From Thermodesulfovibrio sp. (GTDB lineage Bacteria; Nitrospirota; Thermodesulfovibrionia; Thermodesulfovibrionales; Thermodesulfovibrionaceae), in contig JANXCZ010000048.1 in assembly GCA_025060075.1 (NCBI GenBank), positions 1 through 35,062 of the forward strand: 35,062 bases of DNA. The letters are read 5' to 3'. Shown piece by piece: positions 1 to 8,570 of this stretch (positions are counted from its first letter, which is position 1; every line of letters starts with the position of its first letter). Both the position numbers and the translations under genes were made by a program. The notes beneath the pieces are model-generated. The model ran no database searches. It was not told the DNA's origin and worked only from the letters and a program-made list of their open reading frames with translations.

Positions 1-1455
1 CTCTGCTGAAGGGGGCTTGATAAATACTCTTTCAGGAATTCTTCCATGGGAGCACCATTTTGCAACTTTATAAACTTGTGTTTTATAGACATCTTTAATA
101 ACTCCAAATCCACCAGCCATGTCTCCATAAAGGGTTGCATAGCCAACTGACATTTCTGATTTATTTCCAGTGGTAACTACAAGCCAGCCGAATTTATTTG
201 ATAGTGCCATAAGAATATTTCCACGAATCCTACTTTGTATATTCTCTTCAGTTACATCTTCAGGCAATCCCTTAAAAGTCTTTGAAAGCTCCTTAAGGTA
301 TTGCTCAAATATATTATCTATTGAGATTTCAATCATCTCAATTCCAAGATTTTGGACAAGCTGATAAACATCTTCTCTACTTTCTTGAGAGGTAAATCTT
401 GAAGGCATAAAAACTCCCTTTACTTTATCTTTCCCTAATGCTTCTGTTGCTATTAATGCAACAAAGGAAGAGTCAATACCTCCACTTAAGCCAAGACATA
501 CTTTCTGAAATCCATTTTTTTTAACATAATCCCTTAAACCTAATACAAGAGCTTTAAAGATTTCTTCTTCCTCTTTAAGATTTTCTATTTGTCTTGTGTT
601 ATGCTTAAAAGCTGGTTTATTAGTAAAACTTTTTCTTTTAACGGGAATCTTTACCTTATCTCTGTCTTTTAACTCTGTTTCCCATCTAATCTTTGGCTCT
701 CTCATTCTTACTCTTGTTACTTCATCAAGATCAATATCAACCACAATGATGTCTTCCTCAAAGGCTTTACCAACAGCCACTGTATCGCCAGATGGTGAAA
801 TAACAAGGCTTCTTCCATCAAAAACTATTTCATCTTGTCCACCTACTGTATTTAAATAAACGATAAATAATCCCATATCATAGGCTCTTGTAGAAAGCAT
901 CTTTAGTTTTTTCTCATATTTTCCGACATAAAATGGTGAAGCACTTATATTTATTATTAACTCTGCTCCTTGATATGCCTGAAGAGGGCTTGGCAAAGTA
1001 GGATGAAATATGTCTTCACATATATTTAGACCAAATAGCACTCCATCATAGTCATAAACAGGTGCTCTTTTGCCTGATTTAAAATAACGCATTTCATCAA
1101 AAATACTATAGTTAGGAAGATAAATCTTGTGATAGCTATCTATTAAACTTTGATTAGCGATTACTGCTGCAGAGTTGTAAAGATCATCTTCTTTAAAAGG
1201 TAATCCCAAAATAAGAACAAAGTCTTTAACTTTTTCAATTATTCTTTGAAGTGCTTCCCTTGTTTTTTTTATAAATGAGGGATAGAATAGTAAATCCTCT
1301 GGAATGTATCCTGTAAGGGCTAATTCCGGAAAGATAACTATTTCAGCATTTTCATTAATAGCTTTTTCAGTAAATGAAATGATTTTATTTAGATTACCAT
1401 CAATATCACCAACAACAGGATTTATCTGGCATAGAGCTAATCTTAGAATTCTCAT
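1..1455 (-). CDS. nadE: Glutamine-dependent NAD+ synthetase, 3' end cut by window edge
   Basis: My translation of the minus strand from ATG 1455 stays open for 485 codons to base 1, so the gene continues outside the window (it is absent from the ORF track because it has no stop here). The N-terminal half is a nitrilase-type amidase with the Glu-Lys-Cys triad: E44 (FPELALTGY), K110 (YHKIYLPNY) and C146 (LNICEDIF). The second half is the ATP-pyrophosphatase domain with the P-loop GLSGGIDSS near residue 320, and the visible end KPPSAE is typical of NadE. It should hydrolyse glutamine and amidate deamido-NAD+ in the last step of NAD synthesis. The start overlaps the stop of the upstream gene as ATGA (1452-1455), which indicates translational coupling. 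Confidence 0.95.
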   Translation of the reverse strand, partial: MRILRLALCQINPVVGDIDGNLNKIISFTEKAINENAEIVIFPELALTGYIPEDLLFYPSFIKKTREALQRIIEKVKDFVLILGLPFKEDDLYNSAAVIANQSLIDSYHKIYLPNYSIFDEMRYFKSGKRAPVYDYDGVLFGLNICEDIFHPTLPSPLQAYQGAELIINISASPFYVGKYEKKLKMLSTRAYDMGLFIVYLNTVGGQDEIVFDGRSLVISPSGDTVAVGKAFEEDIIVVDIDLDEVTRVRMREPKIRWETELKDRDKVKIPVKRKSFTNKPAFKHNTRQIENLKEEEEIFKALVLGLRDYVKKNGFQKVCLGLSGGIDSSFVALIATEALGKDKVKGVFMPSRFTSQESREDVYQLVQNLGIEMIEISIDNIFEQYLKELSKTFKGLPEDVTEENIQSRIRGNILMALSNKFGWLVVTTGNKSEMSVGYATLYGDMAGGFGVIKDVYKTQVYKVAKWCSHGRIPERVFIKPPSAE

Positions 1456-2012
1456 GAATCACTTATTGGACAACACTTTATAGCGTCAAAGGCATAAAGT
1501 ATTCTTTTTTCCTTTTGAAGTCTTTCTTTATCATATGGAATAAACTCCATATACGAGATTTTCCTTAGAAGTTCATCCTTTGATGGAAACTCCATTGTCT
1601 GCTTTACCTCACCTGATAAAATGTCTATAAGTATGCCTTCTTTACTGTCTGTAATAAAAGCAAAGGGAATCTGATAGGGTTCAACTACTCTACAGAAGGC
1701 AAACATAAACCTTTCCCATGATTCAATTGAAGCTGGAGTACATTTAATTGCGAATAAAACTTTTCCATCAATTACTAAAAGAATATCCACTGATGTAACA
1801 AATCTCTCTCTTTCTGAAACGATAACTTCATACTCTTTATTAAAATATATATCACTAAGTTTATAACCAAGATCAATTAACTTTTCTATCATTAATCTCT
1901 GAATATATCCTATAGTTTTCGCAGAAAGCTCTTGTTCTCTTTTTATAATTTCCTCAATAAGTTTTCTTCTTTCTTCTTGAGAATTAGGTATTTTGCTAAG
2001 TCTTATCTCCAT
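1452..2012 (-). CDS. HsdR N-terminal-like (PD-(D/E)XK fold) protein, probably catalytically degenerate
   Basis: A 186-aa soluble protein. Residues about 50-125 resemble the type I restriction enzyme HsdR N-terminal fold as found in small stand-alone proteins: a strand with D76 (SVDILLVIDG) followed by VLFAIKC. In active members this second strand carries E-x-K; here it reads A-I-K-C-T, so the catalytic Glu seems missing. No helicase or specificity subunit is adjacent, so a restriction role is unlikely. The start is supported by AAGGAG 8 nt before ATG 2012. It overlaps nadE by 4 nt and is first of that operon. The family call is from motif pattern only. Confidence 0.6.
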   Translation of the reverse strand: MEIRLSKIPNSQEERRKLIEEIIKREQELSAKTIGYIQRLMIEKLIDLGYKLSDIYFNKEYEVIVSERERFVTSVDILLVIDGKVLFAIKCTPASIESWERFMFAFCRVVEPYQIPFAFITDSKEGILIDILSGEVKQTMEFPSKDELLRKISYMEFIPYDKERLQKEKRILYAFDAIKCCPISDS

Positions 2013-2146
2013 TAAGCTTCTCCTTTTGTTTAAATTGATTTAATAAATATTTTTAAATAACAATGGCCAAAAAATCAAATATGAGATACATTAAAAAGGA
2101 CCATTCAACAATAGTGAAAATTTTATGGAAAAATTTTTGCTTTCGG

Positions 2147-2175
2147 TTGCATAAGTTATTATTAAATGTTAAAAT
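2147..2175 (+). promoter_or_regulatory. Promoter of the cytochrome c gene
   Basis: TTGCAT (2147-2152), a 17-nt spacer, then TAAAAT (2170-2175) preceded by TGT, which makes an extended -10 (TGTTAAAAT). The expected start of transcription is 2181-2182, at the in-frame ATG 2181, so the mRNA may be leaderless. Confidence 0.55.
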
Positions 2176-2180
2176 TTTAT

Positions 2181-2897
2181 ATGCTTTTTAAGTGGTTAAT
2201 ATCCTTTCTTCTCATTATCTTTGCTTCATTGTCTTTATTTACTATGCTTGAGATATTTGGAAAAAGTGAAAGGAGGCTTAGTATGGAAAAGTTAAAAAAA
2301 CTTCATAGGTTCTTTGGAAAGCTTTTTTTCTTTACATTTCTTGTAGGAGCAGTAGTATGCATCTACTATCTTAATCAGTCAAAGGTTGAGTTCACTCCTC
2401 GTATAAGCTTTCATGTTTTTTCAGCTGTAGCAGTGTTTTTACTTTTTAGTCTAAAGATGCTTTTTGTAAAGGTTTATAAGCAGTTTTACTCTTATGTAAA
2501 GCCTCTTGGAGTTACTGTTGCTCTACTTAGCTTTATTTTGTTTAGCTTTTCAACAGGATACAGTGTGGTGACATTTGACAAAGAAACGATTTCAAACAAC
2601 TCTTCGCAGACAGAAACAATGGTTGCAAAGCTTCCTAAGGGTGATTTAGACTCTGGTAGAAAGCTTTTTAACAACCTCTGTATAGGTTGTCATTATCCAG
2701 ACAGAAAGGATTATAAGAGATCAGCTCCAGGACTTAAAGGATTGTATCAAGAAAAGACACTTCCAGTAAGTAAAAAGCCTGTTACTGATGAAAATATAAT
2801 AAATCAGTTAAGAAAGCCTATCAAGTTTATGCCTGCATTTACTGATTTATCAGATAAGGAAATTGCAGATATAATTGCTTATCTTAAAACTTTATAG
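2181..2897 (+). CDS. Membrane-anchored c-type cytochrome
   Basis: The N-terminal half has about four hydrophobic helices with histidines in KLHRFFG and ISFHVF, which could bind b-type haem as in cytochrome b561-like bundles (inference). After a short linker, a class I cytochrome c domain follows with CIGCH as the haem c motif, a likely Met ligand in FMPAF, and the usual C-terminal helix IADIIAYL. It probably passes electrons on the outer face of the membrane. I chose ATG 2181 (238 aa) over the track's 2166 because the extended -10 box overlaps the first codons of the longer form and there is no ribosome site before either. An internal GGAGG lies 6 nt before ATG 2283, but starting there would delete the first helix. 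The DUF255 gene follows after 4 nt. Confidence 0.75.
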   Translation: MLFKWLISFLLIIFASLSLFTMLEIFGKSERRLSMEKLKKLHRFFGKLFFFTFLVGAVVCIYYLNQSKVEFTPRISFHVFSAVAVFLLFSLKMLFVKVYKQFYSYVKPLGVTVALLSFILFSFSTGYSVVTFDKETISNNSSQTETMVAKLPKGDLDSGRKLFNNLCIGCHYPDRKDYKRSAPGLKGLYQEKTLPVSKKPVTDENIINQLRKPIKFMPAFTDLSDKEIADIIAYLKTL

Positions 2898-2901
2898 TTG
2901 A

Positions 2902-4965
2902 ATGAAACCTAACAGACTTATAAATGAAAAAAGTCCTTACTTAAGACAGCATGCTTACAATCCCGTAGATTGGTATCCATGGTGTAAGGAGGCTTTTTCT
3001 AAGGCATTAGAGCAGGATAAACCTATATTTTTGTCAATTGGCTACTCTACGTGTCATTGGTGTCATGTCATGGAAAAGGAGTGCTTTGAGGATCATGAAA
3101 TAGCTGATATTTTAAATAAAAACTTTATTTCTATAAAGGTTGACAGAGAGGAAAGACCTGACATTGACAATATTTATATGAAAGCCTGTTATCTATTTAA
3201 TCAGAGAGGTGGATGGCCCCTAACAGTTATTATGACTCCCCATAAAAAACCATTTTTTGTGGATACTTATATTCCTAAGGATGACAGATATGGAAGATTA
3301 GGACTTAAAAGTATTCTTCTTAAGATTGTAGAGATATGGAAGAAAGAGAGAAAAAGAATCTTTGAAATATCAGATTCAATAGCAGAAGCTTTGACTCATA
3401 TTAAAAGTAAAGTTGAAGATAAAGAATTATCTAAGGAATTAATAGAAAAAGCTTACTATGAGTTAAAAGAGCAGTTTGATAAGGATTTCGGTGGATTTGG
3501 TTTAGCTCCCAAATTTCCCATGCCTTTAAATATGATTTTTCTTCATAGATTTTACCATAGAAATAAGATAAAAGATGCCCTTGAAATGTCTACTAAAACT
3601 CTTGAAAGTATGGCAAAAGGTGGAATATACGACCAAATTGGCGGTGGATTTCATAGATACTCAACGGATTCTTACTGGATAGTTCCCCACTTTGAAAAGA
3701 TGCTACATGACAATGCCCTTTTGATTATGGCTTACACTGAGGCTTATGCTATCACAAAAGATAGCTTTTTTAAAAAGATTATTGAAGATACTGTTTCATT
3801 TTTAGAAAGAGAAATGTTAAGTCCAAAGGGTGGTTTTTATTCTGCATTAGATGCAGATACTGAAGGTAAGGAAGGAGAGTTCTATCTTTGGAGATTAGAT
3901 GAGATAAGGGAAATTCTAAATGATAAGGAGTTTTTAGTGGCTGAATTAGCTTTTGGTATCTCAGATGAAGGTAATTTTTTTGATGAGGTTAAAAGAACAA
4001 AAACAGGAAAAAATATAATTTACTTTGCTAAGGATCCTAAGAAAATCGCTGATGAATTAAGGATTTCTGCTGAGGAGGTTGAAAATATAATTGATAGGAT
4101 TAAGATAAAACTATTTAATGTAAGAGAAGGCAGAGTAAAACCATTCAGGGATGAGAAAATTCTTACTGACTGGAACTCCCTCTTAGTAGCTGCTCTTTCA
4201 AGGGCATATTTAGTCATAGAAGATGATAGATTAATTAGATTGGCTAAAGAATGTCTTGATTTTATATTGAAAAACATGTTCGACAGTGAAGGCAGGCTTC
4301 TTCATGTATACAAAGATGAAGAGGCATCAGTATTTGCATATCTTGAAGACTATGCATATTTAATATGGGCATTAATTGATTATTATCTATGTTCCTTTGA
4401 TGCTTACTATCTAAGAGAATCAATAAGACTTCTTGAGGATGTTATATCTTACTTTTGGGATTTTGAAAGAGGAGGCTTTTATCAAACTGCCCACTACTCA
4501 GAGATTGTAATTTCAAGAAATAAAGAAATATATGATGGAGTCCTTCCATCAGGCAATTCTGTGATGGCTTACAACTTAGTTAGATTAAGTAGATTAGTTC
4601 AAGAAAGTAAGTATGAAGATTTAGCAAACTCCTTATTTAGAGCTTTTTCAGGAGAGATATCGCGACATCCTTCTGCATATCTATTTTCACTTGTTGCTTT
4701 TGAACTAATGACTTATGGAACAAAGGAAATTATTGTTATTCCTTTATCATGGAAAGAGGATCTTGAATTTTTAAGAAAACTTCAAAAGAACTTTTTACCA
4801 GAACTTTTAATCATTGTAAAGAATAGTGATACTGAGTCTTTTATTCCAAATATTAGGGAAAAGGATATAATTAATGAAAAGACAACATACTATTTTTGTT
4901 TGAATCGTAGCTGTCAGAGACCTACTAATGATAAAAATCAAATTTTATCATTGATCTTTAGTTAA
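2902..4965 (+). CDS. DUF255 thioredoxin-domain protein (YyaL/SSP411 family)
   Basis: A 687-aa protein, full length for the family. Residues 1-160 are the thioredoxin-like DUF255 domain with the signature [17 protein letters not shown] and a CHWC redox motif at C51-C54. The rest is an (alpha/alpha)6-barrel resembling N-acylglucosamine 2-epimerases and glycosidases ([20 protein letters not shown]). The function is unsettled: the family is widespread and is annotated as thioredoxin-domain or spermatogenesis-associated protein 20-like. It begins 4 nt after the cytochrome gene without its own ribosome site, so it is probably translationally coupled. Its 3' end overlaps the convergent DUF2703 gene by 18 nt. 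Confidence 0.9.
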   Translation: MKPNRLINEKSPYLRQHAYNPVDWYPWCKEAFSKALEQDKPIFLSIGYSTCHWCHVMEKECFEDHEIADILNKNFISIKVDREERPDIDNIYMKACYLFNQRGGWPLTVIMTPHKKPFFVDTYIPKDDRYGRLGLKSILLKIVEIWKKERKRIFEISDSIAEALTHIKSKVEDKELSKELIEKAYYELKEQFDKDFGGFGLAPKFPMPLNMIFLHRFYHRNKIKDALEMSTKTLESMAKGGIYDQIGGGFHRYSTDSYWIVPHFEKMLHDNALLIMAYTEAYAITKDSFFKKIIEDTVSFLEREMLSPKGGFYSALDADTEGKEGEFYLWRLDEIREILNDKEFLVAELAFGISDEGNFFDEVKRTKTGKNIIYFAKDPKKIADELRISAEEVENIIDRIKIKLFNVREGRVKPFRDEKILTDWNSLLVAALSRAYLVIEDDRLIRLAKECLDFILKNMFDSEGRLLHVYKDEEASVFAYLEDYAYLIWALIDYYLCSFDAYYLRESIRLLEDVISYFWDFERGGFYQTAHYSEIVISRNKEIYDGVLPSGNSVMAYNLVRLSRLVQESKYEDLANSLFRAFSGEISRHPSAYLFSLVAFELMTYGTKEIIVIPLSWKEDLEFLRKLQKNFLPELLIIVKNSDTESFIPNIREKDIINEKTTYYFCLNRSCQRPTNDKNQILSLIFS

Positions 4966-5385
4966 TTTTTTTATAGGCAAAATCTTAAAAGTTTTATTTA
5001 CTGGAATTAGTTGAGATGCAGCAATTAAGCAAGCTTTAATTATCAAGTTTTCTGGAATTGTCTCATAGACATATCCTTCAAGATGGATAGTTCTACACTC
5101 TTCATCTCCACATACACTACAGCATCGAGACTTTCCTGTTTGAGCAGAAAGCCATGCCTCAAGAGGTTTATCATTTATAAGAATTAGATTAGAGTTTAGA
5201 GGATTTTCGCTAAACTCAACTGGATTTATTTCATTTTTCTCCAAAATAACTTCAATATCAAGAATTCTAAAAGCTTCTTTAAGCTTATTATAAGCCTTTT
5301 CAAGCTCCTTTTCCGTATCTGCACATCTTGGACAGGTGGTGTTGTCTTTTACAAGTCTTTGCCACTTAATAGTTAAATTTTTCAT
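4948..5385 (-). CDS. DUF2703 family cysteine-rich protein
   Basis: A 145-aa soluble protein with a CPRC motif (C18-C21) near the N-terminus and a second cluster, [10 protein letters not shown] (C88-C97). The order of a thioredoxin-like fold, a CxxC and a later cysteine cluster is typical of DUF2703. The cysteines suggest thiol-redox or metal binding, but no function is established. No clear Shine-Dalgarno lies before ATG 5385. AATACT sits 6 nt upstream of the start, so it could be another leaderless message (weak). It is divergent from the thermonuclease gene. Confidence 0.75.
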   Translation of the reverse strand: MKNLTIKWQRLVKDNTTCPRCADTEKELEKAYNKLKEAFRILDIEVILEKNEINPVEFSENPLNSNLILINDKPLEAWLSAQTGKSRCCSVCGDEECRTIHLEGYVYETIPENLIIKACLIAASQLIPVNKTFKILPIKKLTKDQ

Positions 5386-5414
5386 ATTTTTAGTATTTCC
5401 ACAAGGAGAAGTTT

Positions 5415-5443
5415 TTGAAAAGGTTTATAAATAAAATTATAAT
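5415..5443 (+). promoter_or_regulatory. Sigma-70 promoter giving a leaderless thermonuclease mRNA
   Basis: TTGAAA (5415-5420), a 17-nt spacer and a perfect TATAAT (5438-5443). Seven bases after the -10 is 5450, the A of the start codon ATG. Confidence 0.75.
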
Positions 5444-5449
5444 ATAAAA

Positions 5450-5998
5450 ATGAAACTTTCAAAAACCATAAGCAAAATTCTTATCTTATTACTTACTCTT
5501 TTGCTTATTAATACTTCAACTTCTTGTAGTAGTAAAACACCTGATTACTATAAAGTAACAGAAATTCACGATGGTGACACTATAACTATAATAAAAGAGT
5601 CTTTTCTTGGAATTTTTGTAAAAACAGAAAGAGTTCGTCTCATAGGAATTGATGCACCTGAGCTTGAACAGGAACCATGGGGAAGAAGAGCGAAAAACTA
5701 CTTAAGAAAACTTATTAAAGAAAGTGACTGGCAGATAAAAATTGAGCTCGATGTTCAACACAGGGATAAGTATGGAAGAATTCTGGCATATGTTTGGGAT
5801 AAAAATGGAAACATGATTAACTATATGATGATAAGAAATGGATATGCAATGCTTTATACAATTCCACCTAATGTAAAATATGTAGATTTATTTGTAGAAG
5901 CCCAAAGACTTGCCCGTCAAGAGCAAAAAGGTATTTGGGGAAAAGAAGGTCTTAAAGAGAAACCTTCTGATTGGAGAAAACAAAATCCAAGAAACTAA
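5450..5998 (+). CDS. Secreted thermonuclease (SNase family), putative lipoprotein
   Basis: A 182-aa protein with an N-terminal hydrophobic segment (residues 8-21) ending at C26 (STSC). This is a weak lipobox, so it is exported and possibly lipidated. Residues 33-165 form the staphylococcal nuclease fold with HDGDT, VRLIGIDAPE and DKYGRILAYVW. R63, E71 and R110 match the catalytic Arg, Glu and Arg, so activity is expected: Ca-dependent cleavage of DNA and RNA outside the cytoplasm. There is no ribosome site, and the promoter places the transcript start on the ATG. The stop overlaps the convergent pgi stop by 4 nt. Confidence 0.9.
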   Translation: MKLSKTISKILILLLTLLLINTSTSCSSKTPDYYKVTEIHDGDTITIIKESFLGIFVKTERVRLIGIDAPELEQEPWGRRAKNYLRKLIKESDWQIKIELDVQHRDKYGRILAYVWDKNGNMINYMMIRNGYAMLYTIPPNVKYVDLFVEAQRLARQEQKGIWGKEGLKEKPSDWRKQNPRN

Positions 5999-7317
5999 AC
6001 TATGAAGCCTTTCTTTTTTAAGTAGTTTTTAACTTCTTGTCCTTCAGTTTCAAAGCCTCTTTTACCTAAAGCACCATATGTAAGTCTCTTGCCAAGCTCA
6101 ACACCAGGCTGATTAAATGGATTTACTCCATAGAGTAATCCTGCCATAGAAGTTACAACTTGAAGAAACTGAAAGATCTGTCCAATATAATATGCATTAA
6201 TCTTTGGTAGCACTATCTTCATATTAGGTTTCTTACTCTTTCTTAAAGCCATTTCAGTAGCAAGTTGTTCAGTGTTGATCAGTTCTTCAAGAGTATGTCC
6301 TCCAAGATATCTTAATCCTTCAATATTATGAAACTCTTCAGGAATTTCCTCTTGAAATCCATGATTTTCAACAGTTACAAATAGAATAACTTTATCTTCA
6401 GGTCCTTCCATCCATAGTTGAAGTTGCGAGTGTTGATCAGTTGTTCCAATAGAAGGATAAGGCGTTGTTCCTTTTCCTTCTTTCCCGAGACTTTCTGCCC
6501 AAAGCTGACAGAACCATTCAGAAAGAGTCCTTAATCTGTCAGAGTAAGGCAGAAAAACTAAAACTTTTCTATTTTTTAATCTGTCCATAAGATAAAGGCA
6601 TGAGGCAAGATAAGCCATAGGGTTTTCACTTAGGTTTTCGTTAAAAGCTCTCTCTGATATTGCTCTTGCTCCTTCAAGTATTTCCTCACTTTTTACTCCT
6701 ATTGCCTCTGCCAGAAGAAGACCAACAGCTGTTAAGACCGAGTATCTTCCAACTACATTTTTGGGAATTTCAAGACATGGAATTTCATACTCATTTGCAA
6801 TTAATCTCAGATTTCCTTTTTCAGGATCCGTTGTAAAGATAAAATGCTCTTTTACATCAAGTTTTTTATCCCTTATCATTTTCCAGAAGATTAAAAAAGA
6901 AGCTAACGTTTCTGCTGTGCTTCCAGATTTTGATATTACATTTATAAGGGTTTTTTTCAAATCAATGATCTCTATAATATATTTAAACGTAGCTGGATCA
7001 ACATTATCGTAAATAAAAACTTTTTTTTCTTTTCTTAGATTGTTAAAAGGGCTTAATGCTTCAAGTAAAACCTTAGGTCCAAGAGCACTTCCTCCAATTC
7101 CAAGAATGATAAAGTATTCATAATCCTTTGCTTTCTTGCCAAAATCCTTAATCTTTGAGATATCCTGAAATGGCAGATCTAAAAACTCAAGCTCTTTATA
7201 GGGCTTTTTAGATAAAAGAGATATGGATTTCTTGGCTTCATTTTCTATTTCAAGAAGAGAAATACCGTTTTCACCTATTTCTTCTGTTAAAATATTTGAA
7301 AAATGAAGTCTTATCAT
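5995..7317 (-). CDS. pgi: Glucose-6-phosphate isomerase
   Basis: Interconverts glucose 6-phosphate and fructose 6-phosphate in glycolysis and gluconeogenesis. Two SIS domains are visible: GIGGSALGPK and ISKSGSTAET bind the phosphate, TTDQHSQLQ is the PGI signature region, and PGVELGKRL near the C-terminus carries the active-site Lys. I start it at ATG 7317 (440 aa), not 7353 as in the ORF track: AAGGAG lies 6 nt before 7317, and the extra 12 residues have no ribosome site and lie inside the preceding gene. It is last in the hemL operon. With malQ in the same window it fits a glycogen or maltodextrin-using metabolism (inference). Confidence 0.95.
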   Translation of the reverse strand: MIRLHFSNILTEEIGENGISLLEIENEAKKSISLLSKKPYKELEFLDLPFQDISKIKDFGKKAKDYEYFIILGIGGSALGPKVLLEALSPFNNLRKEKKVFIYDNVDPATFKYIIEIIDLKKTLINVISKSGSTAETLASFLIFWKMIRDKKLDVKEHFIFTTDPEKGNLRLIANEYEIPCLEIPKNVVGRYSVLTAVGLLLAEAIGVKSEEILEGARAISERAFNENLSENPMAYLASCLYLMDRLKNRKVLVFLPYSDRLRTLSEWFCQLWAESLGKEGKGTTPYPSIGTTDQHSQLQLWMEGPEDKVILFVTVENHGFQEEIPEEFHNIEGLRYLGGHTLEELINTEQLATEMALRKSKKPNMKIVLPKINAYYIGQIFQFLQVVTSMAGLLYGVNPFNQPGVELGKRLTYGALGKRGFETEGQEVKNYLKKKGFIV

Positions 7318-7462
7318 ATTTTTCTCCTTTTTTTGAAAAATAAGCAATAACAAAAATTATAACTACTGATAATACAACTATTATAACTAAAACCTTTGTT
7401 AGTTTAAATGCCATAGTTACAAGAAGAGCTAAGGCAATAAGAAGATAAAACTGCCATTTCAA
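7271..7462 (-). CDS. Small membrane protein of unknown function
   Basis: A 63-residue protein with two hydrophobic stretches (about residues 4-20 and 23-43) and a basic, aromatic tail. The start is TTG 7462, overlapping the atpI stop as TTGA, with a full AAGGAGG 8 nt upstream inside atpI. That placement is the main evidence that it is translated. It overlaps the pgi start by 47 nt. It is not AtpB or AtpE: it is too short and lacks the AtpE acidic helix. It may assist AtpZ/AtpI or be a lineage-specific protein. Confidence 0.6.
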   Translation of the reverse strand: MKWQFYLLIALALLVTMAFKLTKVLVIIVVLSVVIIFVIAYFSKKGEKYDKTSFFKYFNRRNR

Positions 7463-7824
7463 GATGTTTGCCTCCTTACATAAAGATAGGCTTCCTTAGT
7501 TGAGATGATCAAAATAGCTATAAATCCTATTAACAAGCCCTTTATATTAAACCAACCTTTGATGGCAATAAACCAAAGGAATAGAAAAATAGCACCAAGC
7601 TTAATATAGCTTAAGCCAATTACAGTAAGTTGAAAAAATGGTTTACCAAAAAACTTCTTTACAGCCCATGCAAGTTCTCTTAAACTAAGCCAGCTTATCA
7701 TTCCTCCAAGAATAACATTAAAGGCAACTATCTCATTCTGCCATATAAGATATGATAATATGGCAAGAAATGGAACTAAGATAAAAGTTTGTCTATTGAT
7801 TTTCTTTATTACTTCTTTGTCCAT
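7459..7824 (-). CDS. atpI: ATP synthase subunit I-like membrane protein
   Basis: A 121-aa protein with four predicted helices, including a small-residue-rich segment (NVILGGMISWLSL) and a terminal basic end, matching the AtpI/ATP synthase I family. These proteins help assemble the c-ring and are usually encoded in front of atpB and atpE. It overlaps atpZ by 32 nt. The rest of the ATP synthase operon is not here; the small membrane gene and pgi follow instead. Confidence 0.65.
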   Translation of the reverse strand: MDKEVIKKINRQTFILVPFLAILSYLIWQNEIVAFNVILGGMISWLSLRELAWAVKKFFGKPFFQLTVIGLSYIKLGAIFLFLWFIAIKGWFNIKGLLIGFIAILIISTKEAYLYVRRQTS

Positions 7825-8053
7825 TTGTTTTGTTTACCTTTCTTATAAATCTAAAGACTTCTTTTACTCCTGCTACAAATCCAGCAGCTAAAAAAATAAG
7901 AAAAAAAATAGGAAAAGTCTTAACAAAAACAAATTTATCTATCAAATATCCAAGTGCTGCTCCTATGATTACACAGAGAACAAAGTTAATTCCTAAAGCT
8001 GAAGCCTCAAGAATTACTTTAAATATGGATTTTTTAGTAGTCTCTTCAGTCAC
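7793..8053 (-). CDS. atpZ: AtpZ/AtpI family protein
   Basis: An 86-aa protein of the ATPase_gene1 family: two transmembrane helices with the hallmark IGAALGYLIDK at the end of the first and FLAAGFVAGVKEVFR in the second. AtpZ works with AtpI in Mg2+/Ca2+ transport and c-ring assembly. The ORF track opens at 8182, but those extra residues lie out of frame inside the TorD-like gene. I prefer GTG 8053, which has GAGG 6 nt upstream and overlaps the stop of the previous gene. Confidence 0.75.
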   Translation of the reverse strand: MTEETTKKSIFKVILEASALGINFVLCVIIGAALGYLIDKFVFVKTFPIFFLIFLAAGFVAGVKEVFRFIRKVNKTNGQRSNKENQ

Positions 8054-8570
8054 TGTCACCCTCACATTCTGATAATACAAACTCTTTAAGAGAATATGCA
8101 ACTTCTTTATAAAAATCTGTATTTGCCTTTTCATATAAAGCATCACAAAAAAGAGGTATCCATTCGCAGAGTCTTTTTGCAAACTCTATTTGTAAATCTC
8201 TTAAATTTTGCTCAATCAAATAACTCATAAAAAGTAGTTCCATTGAGATATGATCTGGTGGGAGATCTATTTCTTCATCTATTGCAACTCCTGCTGTCCA
8301 ATAAAAATGCTGAACGTCATCAAGAGAGTGATTTATTGGACTGTCTTTATAAATTTCTGCTTTGTAATAAGCTTCATAGTTAGGCAGGATTCCATTAGTA
8401 AATAAATTTATAAAATCTTCGCATATTTCTTCATAAGTCTCCTTAACCTCTATTTGGGCAAATACTTCAAACTGTTCAATATGCTCAATATGAGGAATAT
8501 TCATAAAAAGATAGGCAAAAAGCCTATAGGCTTCAGCTCTTTCCTCATCAAAGTAGTCTAAAAAACTCAT
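8046..8570 (-). CDS. TorD/DmsD-like molybdoenzyme chaperone
   Basis: A 174-aa, acidic, all-helical protein. The pattern [12 protein letters not shown] (residues 104-115) and the earlier NYEAYY match the TorD/DmsD/NarJ signatures. Such proteins bind the Tat signal or apo form of a molybdopterin oxidoreductase while the cofactor is inserted. No molybdoenzyme is encoded in the window, so the partner is unknown. It overlaps the hemL stop by 4 nt (ATGA) and the atpZ start by 8 nt. Confidence 0.75.
   Translation of the reverse strand: MSFLDYFDEERAEAYRLFAYLFMNIPHIEHIEQFEVFAQIEVKETYEEICEDFINLFTNGILPNYEAYYKAEIYKDSPINHSLDDVQHFYWTAGVAIDEEIDLPPDHISMELLFMSYLIEQNLRDLQIEFAKRLCEWIPLFCDALYEKANTDFYKEVAYSLKEFVLSECEGDSD

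Noticed and set aside
596-859. Plus-strand ORFs at 170-364 and 596-859
   Set aside because: Antisense shadows of nadE, whose full-frame translation carries all catalytic motifs.
2283-2897. Internal start of the cytochrome gene at ATG 2283 with GGAGG
   Set aside because: It would remove a well-formed first membrane helix. The GGAGG falls in a Glu-Arg-Arg codon run typical of this genome.
7318-7353. Longer start for pgi (12 extra residues in the ORF track)
   Set aside because: AAGGAG lies just before ATG 7317, and the extra residues lie within the small membrane gene without their own ribosome site.
8054-8182. N-terminal extension of the atpZ ORF
   Set aside because: It runs out of frame inside the TorD-like gene. 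The conserved AtpZ region begins after GTG 8053, which has a ribosome site.
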